A stretch of DNA of 64,000 nt from Meandrina meandrites. Lineage: Eukaryota; Cnidaria; Anthozoa; Scleractinia; Meandrinidae. Positions 55,605 through 64,000 of this stretch are shown one piece after another. Location of the stretch: assembly GCA_963693305.1 (NCBI GenBank), contig OY855906.1, positions 18,589,661 to 18,653,660 on the forward strand, given 5' to 3'. Position 1 is the stretch's first letter. The number at the start of each line of letters is the position of its first letter. The position numbers were made by a program, and so were the translations under genes. A model generated the notes under the pieces. The model ran no database searches, was not told the origin of the DNA, and was given only the letters and a program-made list of their open reading frames with translations.

Positions 55605-55605
<1 letters not shown>
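54071..55605. other. Non-coding; second ~190-bp block and TTTGCATAA-rich stretch
   Basis: Carries a copy of the block GTTGGGATGCTTCTTGAGAG ... TGTCACCCAGAGTAG at about 54230-54410 and repeated CATTTGCATAAATACA words at 54700-54790. The stretch at 54940-55090 resembles 63880-64000 upstream of the copy B helicase. Confidence 0.6.
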
Positions 55606-55638
<33 letters not shown>

Positions 55639-55677
55639 GATACCGGTGCGATGCTCTACCAACTGAGCTATGAAGCC
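55606..55677 (-). tRNA. tRNA-Thr-like gene (anticodon GGT), copy 1
   Basis: 72 nt with full cloverleaf: acceptor GGCTTCA/TGAAGCC, D-arm GCTC...GAGC, T-arm ACGGG TTCGAAT CCCGT. The anticodon loop CCGGTAT gives GGT (Thr). Odd features are C33 in place of U33 and an A31-C39 mismatch closing the anticodon stem, so it may be a tRNA-like pseudogene. A short A/T tract follows at the 3' side (55592-55601). Confidence 0.72.
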
Positions 55678-55866
55678 ACACATTGGGAGCGAGGTCAATT
55701 GTGAGTTCTTATTTTCCCGTGGAAGGAGTGAAATGACGTATAGTATATGAAATGATTCATATAAGAACTGCGGATGTATATGCAGGTGATAAGTGATCGT
55801 CGCAGTGAATTTCCAATATAAGCAATTGGAATGAAGAAGCCTGAAAAAAAAAAAAAAAAAAAATCA

Positions 55867-55867
<1 letters not shown>

Positions 55868-55900
<33 letters not shown>

Positions 55901-55939
55901 GATACCGGTGCGATGCTCTACCAACTGAGCTATGAAGCC
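55868..55939 (-). tRNA. tRNA-Thr-like gene (GGT), copy 2
   Basis: Identical 72-nt sequence to copy 1, with a long T run (minus strand) just past the gene, a natural pol III terminator. It shares flanks with copies 1 and 3, so the unit was duplicated as a whole. Confidence 0.72.
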
Positions 55940-56184
55940 ACACATTGGGAGCGAGGTCAATTGTGAGTTCTTATTTTCCCGTGGAAGGAGTGAAATGACG
56001 TATAGTATATGAAATGATTCATAATATTGGAAATGATTCATGATATTGGAAATTCACTGCGACGATCACTTATCACCTGCATATACATCCGCAGTTCTTA
56101 TATGAATCATTTCATATACTATACGTCATTTCACTCCTTCCATGGGAAAATAAGAACTCACAATTGACCTCGCTCCCAATGTGT

Positions 56185-56223
56185 GGCTTCATAGCTCAGT
56201 TGGTAGAGCATCGCACCGGTATC

Positions 56224-56256
<33 letters not shown>
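56185..56256 (+). tRNA. tRNA-Thr-like gene (GGT), copy 3, opposite strand
   Basis: Same sequence on the plus strand, followed by TTGAAGCCCTGA and about 20 T. It faces copy 2 head to head across a short palindromic junction near 56030. Confidence 0.72.
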
Positions 56257-56257
<1 letters not shown>

Positions 56258-56392
56258 TGATTTTTTTTTTTTTTTTTTTTTTCAGGCTTCTTCATTCCAA
56301 TTGCTTAAATTGGAAATTCACTGCGACGATCACTTATCACCTGCATATACATCCGCAGTTCTTATATGAATCATTTCATATACTATACGTCA

Positions 56393-58080
56393 TAATGAGA
56401 ACACGTTGGGATGCTCCTCCAGAGAAACCATACAAGCCTTCCATGCAACATAGGGGCTCATACCTTTGGATTAAGTGTCGGCAGCCTCTAATTGAGACTA
56501 CAGCACTTTGTTGAAACCCTTAGCTGTCACCCAAAGTAGCGGCCCCCCCCCTGACTTTTCAAGACGTGATTTTCGACGCATTTCAACGTGCTCTAGAAGC
56601 CAGAGATTGAAACCGATTACCCCGAAACTTCGTATACCAAGAGCTTACCACGACACCTTCTCATAACTAAAAAATTGTCCCCCCTGGAAAATGTCACACA
56701 ATATAAACACACGTTAACAACTGACCCAAACATTTATTTACGATTTTTAAGGCATCGCCACGGTCGAAAAATTAATGATTTAAGATTGTACTCTCCAGTA
56801 TCTACAGACCACAATGTCACCTTTATTCATACGTAGTATAATCTCGTTCTAGCAAAGTGTTTTCATTTTACGCCCTCTCAAAGTAACAACCTCACAACAC
56901 TGTTTTAACCCCATGCATTGCTTGTTGCCTTCTTTAACATGTAATAAAATCGTTGAAAAACATCAGAAAAATGTCATAAAATTGGAAACTGTTGTATACT
57001 CCATACTCTATTTGTAATTCAAAGTACACATAATATGAATAAAACTGCACGCTTCCACACACAATTGAAACCAGCAACAATAAGTGAACGGTATTGAAAT
57101 TTCTTAACACTCTTATAGCCACGACTTGAAAAATATCACTATAACTGTAATACGACACACTACGAAATCACAGATCCTTCTTTGACTCACCAAAGTACAA
57201 ACAACATACGACTGAAGTATAAGTAACTAAAGACAACATGTTGGGATGCTTATTGAGAGAAACCATACAAGCTTTCCATGCAACATAAGGGCTCATACGT
57301 TTGGATTAGGTGTCTGCAGTCTCTAGTTGAAACTGTAGTACTTGTTTCAAACTCTTAGCTGTTACCCAGAGTAGCGCCCCCACCCCCGACTTCTAAAGAC
57401 ATGATTTTTGGCGAGTTTCAACCTGCTCTAGAAGCGACAGATTAAAACGCATGACCACCAAAGTTGCTATATGGGAAGCTTACCAGAACACCTTTTCATA
57501 AATGGAAAATTGTCCCCTCCCCCCGGAAAATGTAACGCAACATACACACACGTCAACAACTGACCACAACGTGTATTTACGATTCTTGACGCATCGCCAA
57601 CGTCAAAGAATTGAAGATTAAACGTTGTACTCTAGACTATCTAGAGACAATGATGTAACCTTCAATAACTAGTATAATGTCCCTCTAACAAAGTACTTTG
57701 ATTTCCCACCATTTGAAAGTAACAACCCGACAACATTGCTGCACAAAAATGAAGCAAGTTGCCAATTTCTGACGCTACTTTAACGTTTAATAAAATCGTT
57801 GTAAAACATGAAAAAAATCTGAAAAAAAAGAACCCTACTGTACATGCGATGCTCTATTAGAAATTAAAAGTACATAGCATATGAATAAAACTGCACGGCT
57901 GCACACCAAATTGAAATGATAGCAGCTACACGGCTTAACGCACTGTATTACAATTTGTTGAGACTCTTATAGCAAGACCTTTGAAAACATGACAACAACT
58001 GTAGTATGATTCAGTACGCAATCACACATGGTACTCTGACTTACGAAAGAACCACTATTGAGATTTTCTCTTTAGAGCAA
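56393..58080. repeat. Two-copy tandem repeat, ~840-850 bp
   Basis: 56.39-57.23 and 57.23-58.08 kb share, in order, TTGGGATGCTTATTGAGAGA-like, CTGTTACCCAGAGTAGCG, CTGCTCTAGAAGC, CACACGTCAACAACTGACC, ACTAGTATAATGTCC-like and ATGAATAAAACTGCACG segments. They are diverged. The first 190 bp of each is the block also found at 53.2 and 54.2 kb. Confidence 0.75.
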
Positions 58081-59392
58081 CACAGCCTTAAAAACGTTGC
58101 CAAAAAATGAAAAACTTGAAAATAACATCTTATAACGCTTAAAGTGCAATCTTTACGGACTCAAATCTCAAAGAAGATTTATTGAAAAAACTTGAAACTT
58201 CGTAACTAATTAGACCATTCAATAGACTCTAAAAGAAACACAAAAGACAGTCTCTTGAATAAAACTGTAACGACATATGATGTAGTAAAAGTCCCATTTC
58301 GATTATCGAAGATGACTCCCCCCGGTTTCAACAGAATAACGTAATATTTTAGAAACATTTGTTACTCTGCCTAACGAATCTGGAGTGTGCAATGACTCCG
58401 CCTGTCGTTAAATTTTGAAAAATGTGATTTTTAAACTGAAGAAATGTATGAAAATTTCGAATTTTCAAGACGTAATATCTCGCCTCGTTTGCAAGATTCC
58501 AACCTGAAACTCTGTAGGCAACTTGTTTGTACTCAAGACATTGACATACTAGAATCTAAGAATTTTCCAAAAGATGTTCCAAAAAAGTTACCATTAATAC
58601 TATAAGAGGTCACTATTGAGTCTCATAAGAGTCTACCAGTGAAACGCCACACTGGTGGTCACGAAACCCCTTGGAGTCTCTCAAGTGAACACTAATAATG
58701 ACTACAGGACCCAAGATACTCCGAAGTGTATAACCCTCCCGCCCATCCCTACTACAGGGCAAAAAAAACCTGGCTTGTGGCAGCCAAGCCTTCATAGCGA
58801 CTTGTTGCTTAGTGATCCCTCGAACGCGGCACTTTTACAACCCTATAATAGCGAAGCAGAATTTTCCAGATTCTTACTTTATACACTAAACAACCCATTT
58901 CCACCAATATAGACATAAGTGTCAGAGAGGAAACGCCCATGGGCGGAAGACTGGCTAACAAAGTAGTTAGACCGGTCATCCCTAGGGCAAAATTAAGCTA
59001 CACCCAGGGGGCGTTAGCATACTGAGGAGATGGCGATTGGTTGCTTTTGCGCATGGGAGTGGCAATCGGCATAGTCAGCAGCGTCAATTTTCGTAGTCAG
59101 ACTGGCGACTGTCCACCCACAGGGATCATATCCGCATAGTGCAATTCAGAACCACCCTCTGTAGTCAGCGGGAATTAATGTGAACCGGGAAAAACACAAT
59201 GATGTAAAAACTGAGGGTTAGATATAACACGTCAGTCATATAATGACTGATACGTGATTCGAATTCTGTGGAATTCTGCTGAGTGTTCGTCTGAGCCTAT
59301 GTCCAATTTTTCTTTATCGTATACGAGAAAGGCTCCTGTTACTTTGTGCGTTGTTATATGCAGAATGTTCGTACACGGAGACTCATTTTGCT
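58081..59392. other. No gene recognised
   Basis: Short frames only (for example 58655-58912 plus). GC is higher at 58.9-59.2 kb, but no domain or RNA fold was identified. Confidence 0.4.
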
Positions 59393-59605
59393 TGTTTTTT
59401 CCATGTCGAAAAGGCTCCCCCATTTAGTGACTAGTTGTCTTTTTTTTTTCTATGTCAAAAAGGCTCCCCCATTTAGTGACTACTTGTCTGTTCTTTTCTC
59501 TGTCGAAAAGACTCCCCTCATCTTGTTACTACTTGTGTTTTTTTTTCTATTTCAAAAAGGCTCCCCTATTTAGTGGCTAGTTGTCTTTTTTTTCTATGTG
59601 AAAAA
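59393..59605. repeat. Minisatellite, ~48 bp period, 4 copies
   Basis: Units of AAAAAGGCTCCCCCATTTAG followed by TGACTAGTTGTC and a T-rich run with CTATGTC. Confidence 0.88.
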
Positions 59606-60376
59606 TGGTTATCGCATTCGGAAACGAGGAAGTACGACTGTGACAATTTGATTTCAAACGAAATTTTTTGTTTATTCATTGGCAATAATTCATTATACAA
59701 ATAAGTGTAAATTGTTTTATCTTGAGTAACTTAGCGATACTAGTTTGTGAAATTATTGATAGAATGTTAATGTTACTGATGTGGTGAACTGGAACGAAGG
59801 TAAAAACAAGAGTACTATTTAGACATTTTACGTTATTATTGACTAATGTTTTCTATCTGCAACAACAAGATATAAACGTTCGATTCATATGACATTTCAT
59901 TTTGCCATATTGTCTGAAGGTAGTCTATAGTACCTTATGGTTATTTGTTAACTACTTGAACAAAAATCTCTGAGATAGTCGTGAAAAACTTATTAATAAG
60001 TGTTTCAACATAAACAAATTTTTCTTTTAGACAGTTTGAACAAAGATGAACACGACATAACTCAGTATAACGTGAAATATAGAAACAAATATATGCGTCA
60101 TATAGACAACGGGTACTTTATGGTTTGTATGGAAATTATTGTATTCCATAGTCAAACTAACTTTGCAAGATTATTCGCTAAACTCTAGTAGATGCATTTA
60201 GTCGCGGTCTACTGTTACTAATAACACAAATTGTATTCGTTGACAATTGTACTGAAGTCTAATGTGTATCTACTTATTACAGCAGTTTTCAATATATAGA
60301 CACAACAAGACAAAGATGGCTACTAAGAACTAGTGCGACTTCCAGTAAAGCGTTCCTTGTTTCGATATTGTTACTC
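59606..60376. other. No gene recognised
   Basis: AT-rich spacer downstream of copy B's third ORF; it may include the element's 3' end, but no terminal hairpin was identified. Confidence 0.4.
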
Positions 60377-61540
60377 TTAATCAAAATAGATATGACGATT
60401 TTTAGCTGCTCGACGTCCACGGAGAGGCGCCTTTCCTCTTTTTGATGGTCTAGAAGGAGTCGTGTTAGGTGTTCTTTTAGTTGGTGTCTTTGGAGTTTCT
60501 GGCGTCTTGTTCCTGGGAGAAACTGTCACAGTGGTTGGTATTACGCGTGTGAAAGAGAATCGGCGTGGTGGCTCAGGATCTTCATCTGCTAACACCAAGT
60601 CCCTTTCTTCACTAGAATCGTCAGTGAATTCCCAGTCTTGATGTTCAGTTATCTGCTCGTTGATTCTGAAAGGATCACTTTGTGCCCTCCGTTTTGGGGG
60701 GCGGACCGACTCTTCTTCCTGTTCTTCGTCATCGTATTGTTCTTCTGCTGTTTCTGCAGAAGTGTCTGCCCTGTTATCTGGTTGCCAAACAGATTGTCCG
60801 CGTCTAACGCGTCTTTCCTGCTGATCGTCGACTTCCCACACTGCTGCAGCTTGTGTGCGTTGTGATGTTGAGGCGGATTGCTCATTTGACCAGACGTCAA
60901 CACTCGCAGATGACGTTGTGGAAGACGGTACATTACAAAGTAACATCGTTTCTAGGTACTTTCTGAGGCCTTCTGGGGTAGGGTCCGCTTTGAAAGGCGC
61001 TACTTCCGGCATTTCCCGATGTTTAGCCACCCAATCCTTAGGATGTTTCGAGAGGGTCTGGAGAACCATTAATTGCGCCGCCATATGATATAACGTCCCA
61101 CCAGCTGCGAACAGCTCCTTTGTCATGACGACAAAGTCCGGATTGTTGACAGTTTTCATCACGTTACATAAATCTGCAGTGTTTGGCTCTTCACCAACAG
61201 TTGTGTCTTTCGTGTTAAAGCGCTGTAGACTACTTCCTAGTGGGCGGATTGTGTCGACAAGGTAACTTACAGCGTCTTGTGTAAAGACTTTGTTTTCATA
61301 AATTTTCACTGTGGGCAAGTTTTCATAAATGCTGCTGCAGAATTCGGACATTCCGATGTGTGGCCTCGTGAGCAACTCGCTGGTCCACAGTGCGCATTTG
61401 TCGAGAATCTCTGCGTCGGTCATTATCCCTGCCGCTTTTCCGTATGGCGGCATCAGCGCCTTGGTCGTGTGTTTAAAGAAGTTGACACCAATCTTTTGAC
61501 TTGGATCAAATGGACCAGTCTGTTTTCGTTGGTAAGACAT
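60377..61540 (-). CDS. Conserved third ORF of the Helitron-like element, copy B (unknown function)
   Basis: 387 codons from MSYQRKQTGPFDPS at 61540. An in-frame ATG at 61597 is rejected because the 19 extra residues are not conserved and a TTTACGTTCCAG acceptor-like site ends just before the chosen ATG, as in copy A. The first ~200 residues match copy A at about four in five positions by eye, with many third-base differences, for example in FFKHTTKALMPPYGKAAG. The tail differs in sequence but keeps its composition: acidic (EEQYDDEEQEEES) then basic Pro/Thr-rich (PETPKTPTKRTPNTTPSRPS). Preserved composition with intact frames in both copies argues for function. Confidence 0.85.
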   Translation of the reverse strand: MSYQRKQTGPFDPSQKIGVNFFKHTTKALMPPYGKAAGIMTDAEILDKCALWTSELLTRPHIGMSEFCSSIYENLPTVKIYENKVFTQDAVSYLVDTIRPLGSSLQRFNTKDTTVGEEPNTADLCNVMKTVNNPDFVVMTKELFAAGGTLYHMAAQLMVLQTLSKHPKDWVAKHREMPEVAPFKADPTPEGLRKYLETMLLCNVPSSTTSSASVDVWSNEQSASTSQRTQAAAVWEVDDQQERRVRRGQSVWQPDNRADTSAETAEEQYDDEEQEEESVRPPKRRAQSDPFRINEQITEHQDWEFTDDSSEERDLVLADEDPEPPRRFSFTRVIPTTVTVSPRNKTPETPKTPTKRTPNTTPSRPSKRGKAPLRGRRAAKNRHIYFD

Positions 61541-61633
61541 CTGGAACGTAAACAGTGAACTTTTGTTACTTAAGAAACGATTGTTTACAAAGGCCATTGA
61601 AGGACAGAGGGTTCAAGTTTTTGGGTAACTTAA

Positions 61634-62646
61634 CCCTTTAACCGGCAATCGTACATATTTGTACGAAAAGCACCAGCAATGTTTTGAAAATCTGCAGCTT
61701 TCACAGATCTGGAGACATGATAGTAATAATCTCTTGTTACAACAAAGTGATAAATTTTGAAGCGTTTAAAGCCAATTAACTGGCTACAGCTCTGGCTTTT
61801 CGTTTCATATGGCTATTTGTTCTGCAGGAAATCCAAACATGCTCGTTTTCTACTTCATTCGAAAACAACAAAAAACACACATCTTTGCCTTCAAATTTTT
61901 TAATAAAAAAACAATTCTAAATCTAAAATGTTGCATTTACAGCAGACGTCAAGCCTTCTACTTTTCGTTCAGTAAGAAAATTTGCCATCAAACCTTCAAC
62001 GGACTGAACAATTACCATTCGATTGAAGCTATGCTTGCCAACCCCCAGATTCTCCTATACCTGACCGAAAGGAATGCTTGGGAAATTAGACACTTCAGCG
62101 GCATGCAACACAACCTACCTACATTTCGTGTGTTTTTTATAAGTGTCGAGCCAGCCAATTCTACCAGCAAAATATTGCACCGATTGCATTCTTTAGAAGT
62201 CAAATCTCGGCCAAATTGCCTTGGTAGGTCTTGGAATCCAGCCACAGAACGGCCAGAGAGACAACTTCACTCATGAACAGCCATGTTTCCATACATATAG
62301 TTTTGGCGTTCCAATCACCGTCAAATCATCTCTCACTCCTGGTTTCTTTCAGAAGTTTGCCTCTACCCACCATTCAAGCTTCATGATGCCAGCCTGGGGG
62401 CTTCTGCAGTGGAAAATGGCTCTAAAAACACTTATAAACCGAAAACGTACCAGATTTGAGCCGAACTGCTCGGCTTATCGAGCAAGCAACGGCCGAATGC
62501 TGACGTCACAATGAAAATTGGAGCCCTCGGTGTTACTAAACAGCGCATAGTTTCAATTAAACTTCTTATATGCGATCACGAAATTGTAGAGACTGCCTAT
62601 GCTTAGAAAAACTCAAAAAACACAAATAAATCTGCCGGTTAAAGGG
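61634..62646. mobile_element. piggyBac-like non-autonomous element in copy B
   Basis: 1013 bp with TIRs CCCTTTAACCGGCA at both ends and TTAA on both flanks (61630-61633 and 62647-62650), the piggyBac signature. No transposase; frames inside (61809-62276 plus, 62245-62012 minus) are unrecognised. The right TTAA overlaps the helicase TAA stop, so the helicase frame is unharmed. Confidence 0.88.
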
Positions 62647-63834
62647 TTAATCAACAGGAACAAAATGTCCAGGATGAAGCGGTGTTAGGAACAGAATATC
62701 TTGTGCCCTGCGGACACGTGAAACAGCAACATAGCCTAATCCACTTGGCACACTCGGGCAGTCCATCCATACTATAAGTTTATCTATTGTTGCTCCCTCG
62801 CTTTTGGAGATTGTCATACAGTATGATGGACACAAGGCGTAGAACGTTTTGTAGTTGTCATCATCGTCGACCTCTGTTACTGGGTATGTGAATGTTTGTC
62901 TTCCATTGGAAAGCTGCAGTAACAGTGTTCTCCCATGGCTGCCATAAATTGTAGCGATTTGCCCATTGACGACTCCTGTTGACTTGTCAAGATTTCTGGT
63001 TATCATTACAGGAAGTCCCGTGAAAGCATAGAAGGTTTCTTCTTGGTTATCGAGTGGAACGTCGGTGATGGGGTCGGCGTTTTCAAAACATTTCTCAACC
63101 ATGATTCTGTTGACTCTCGCTGCACCTCTTCTAGACACTGTCAGCATAACGTGACTTGCATTACTTCGCTTGGCCTGCCAAATCTGCTCATCGGATATGT
63201 CGGTTTGACGGTAAATAGTCCGCGAGAAGGTGTTCTCATCGAGAACAGACTGGCTGGGACGTGTGTCGCGAAGAAGATCGAGAAACTGTTGGTAGTTCTT
63301 GTCATGGCATCGGAACTGCGTATACAATGAGTTACTTTCTCCAGCGTGGTAAAGATCAGGGTTTCCAAGAATCGACCTGTCCTGTACCGTGCGGTTCTCA
63401 ATTGTTGCGAGAGGCAGTTGCTGTTTCTTATCACCGGTAATTATCACCAACGGGCGTCGAATTTGTTTCTCTAAAGTAGCATGCATCAAGGCGAAGTTTC
63501 GATAGTTTATCATTGAGGCCTCTTCAACGACGAGCAGATCCATCGCACCTAGCCTATAGTTGATTTCATGCTGCTGCATTTCCTCCACTGGGTTGTGAAA
63601 CATGGAATGGACTGTGTCACTGTACAGCTCGTCGTTGAAGAGGTCTCTGTAGTAACAGGCTAGTAGTGCCAATGGCGCGCAAAGTGCAACGTTATATTGG
63701 TCTTCTAGTGCAGAACCTATGAGTCTCTTGAGAACTTGACTTTTGCCAGTTCCAGGTTTGCCTAGAAGAAGTTGATAACGTCTCCAGTCGAAATCATGAG
63801 GAGGCTCGTCTTCTACTGAAACATTGTACTGAAG
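62647..63834 (-). CDS. Pif1-type helicase domain of Helitron-like element, copy B
   Basis: Open from a TGA at 63835-63837 to the TAA at 62647. Motifs as in copy A: LLLGKPGTGKSQ (about 63763-63740), LLVVEEASM, IITGDKKQQLP, TQFRCHDKNYQQF, SKSEGATIDKLIV and GYVAVSRVRRAQDI. The homology with copy A starts at DEPP near 63806. Upstream, two acceptor-like sites (ACTTCAG at about 63830 and GTTTCAG near 63816) suggest this may be a 3' exon whose Rep exons lie beyond the window, or that Rep is missing. The codons are intact, so it is a coding-competent segment. Confidence 0.88.
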   Translation of the reverse strand, partial: LQYNVSVEDEPPHDFDWRRYQLLLGKPGTGKSQVLKRLIGSALEDQYNVALCAPLALLACYYRDLFNDELYSDTVHSMFHNPVEEMQQHEINYRLGAMDLLVVEEASMINYRNFALMHATLEKQIRRPLVIITGDKKQQLPLATIENRTVQDRSILGNPDLYHAGESNSLYTQFRCHDKNYQQFLDLLRDTRPSQSVLDENTFSRTIYRQTDISDEQIWQAKRSNASHVMLTVSRRGAARVNRIMVEKCFENADPITDVPLDNQEETFYAFTGLPVMITRNLDKSTGVVNGQIATIYGSHGRTLLLQLSNGRQTFTYPVTEVDDDDNYKTFYALCPSYCMTISKSEGATIDKLIVWMDCPSVPSGLGYVAVSRVRRAQDILFLTPLHPGHFVPVD

Positions 63835-63837
63835 TCA

Positions 63838-64000
63838 TTATAACTTAGTAGTAAGCTCTACATGGACAAAAAGCAACAAAACAGTTATGACGCAGTTGTG
63901 ACTTCTAATTTGCATAAATACAGGAATTATATGAATATTATGAAATCATCGTCTTAACGACAATAAAGACAAAACTGACAAATACGAGTTAACTACAACT
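63838..64000. other. Leader/intron-like sequence upstream of copy B helicase
   Basis: Resembles 54940-55090 in copy A's 5' field: GACGCAGTT, CTTCTAATTTGCATAAAT and CATCGTCTTAACGA occur in the same order in both. Confidence 0.65.

Larger units (their letters stand above)
55735..56392. repeat. Inverted duplication of a ~270-bp tRNA-bearing unit
   Basis: The flanks ATACGTCATTTCACTCCTTC, TTGACCTCGCTCCCAATGTG and CACTGCGACGATCACTTATC occur around each tRNA, once inverted. Together with copy 1 this makes two units in tandem and one inverted. Confidence 0.85.
60377..64000 (-). mobile_element. Helitron-like element, copy B (extends past window or lacks Rep)
   Basis: Same strand and gene order as copy A: helicase (63834-62647) then the third ORF (61540-60377), separated by a spacer homologous to copy A's into which a 1013-bp TTAA element has inserted. 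Upstream of the helicase comes leader-like sequence, not Rep, up to the window edge. Confidence 0.82.

Noticed and set aside
55435..56514. Open frames with FIAQLVEHRTGIAEVTGSNPVEA
   Set aside because: This is the translation of the tRNA gene itself, a familiar false ORF; the tRNA fold explains it.

Overview
The window looks like animal genomic DNA, most likely from a cnidarian such as a coral or sea anemone. It is AT-rich and carries eukaryotic splice signals, one T-box transcription-factor exon, a tRNA-derived SINE and a dense set of animal-type transposons. There are no operons, ribosome-binding sites or prokaryotic genes. I could not fix the species; the anthozoan call rests on the mix of repeat families and is inference.

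Almost all coding capacity belongs to mobile elements, many nested in one another. From 1.4 to 6.7 kb lies a minus-strand CR1/L2-like LINE whose SGNH-esterase ORF1 is split by an 867-bp TA-flanked MITE. From 6.7 to 10.7 kb there is a Penelope-like 3' remnant and pieces of L1/Tx1-like LINEs. The last of these abuts a well-formed T-box exon (10709-10864, minus strand) exactly at its splice donor. From 12.3 to 18.1 kb follow a SINE with a 64-bp TIR insertion, a RecQ-like helicase pseudogene and two more L1/Tx1-like fragments. From 18.9 to 22.9 kb a TTAA-flanked element with symmetrical ends sits inside a larger TIR-bounded unit. A BEL/Pao integrase remnant lies near 25 kb.

From 27.4 to 37 kb one LINE is split by a tyrosine-recombinase retroelement with split direct repeats (Ngaro/PAT-like). 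That element carries a 1.26-kb near-perfect palindrome at its tip and a MITE-flanked 1.49-kb insertion in its gag. From 37.9 to 46 kb there are further LINEs, a second copy of the MITE, a 380-bp tandem duplication and a hammerhead-like motif.

The most interesting part is 46-64 kb. Two same-strand copies of a Helitron-like element occur here. Copy A (47.6-52.5 kb) encodes an N-terminal Cys-rich region, an HUH/two-Tyr Rep and a Pif1-type helicase in one frame broken only by two TGA codons. Copy B (60.4 kb to the window edge) shows the helicase. In both, a third ORF of about 390-400 codons that I do not recognise lies just downstream, and it is strongly conserved between copies despite many silent differences. 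Between the copies are 141-bp and 850-bp repeat arrays and three tRNA-Thr-like genes in a partly inverted cluster. Copy B carries a piggyBac-like MITE placed between helicase and third ORF, so that the helicase stop codon lies in the TTAA target site.
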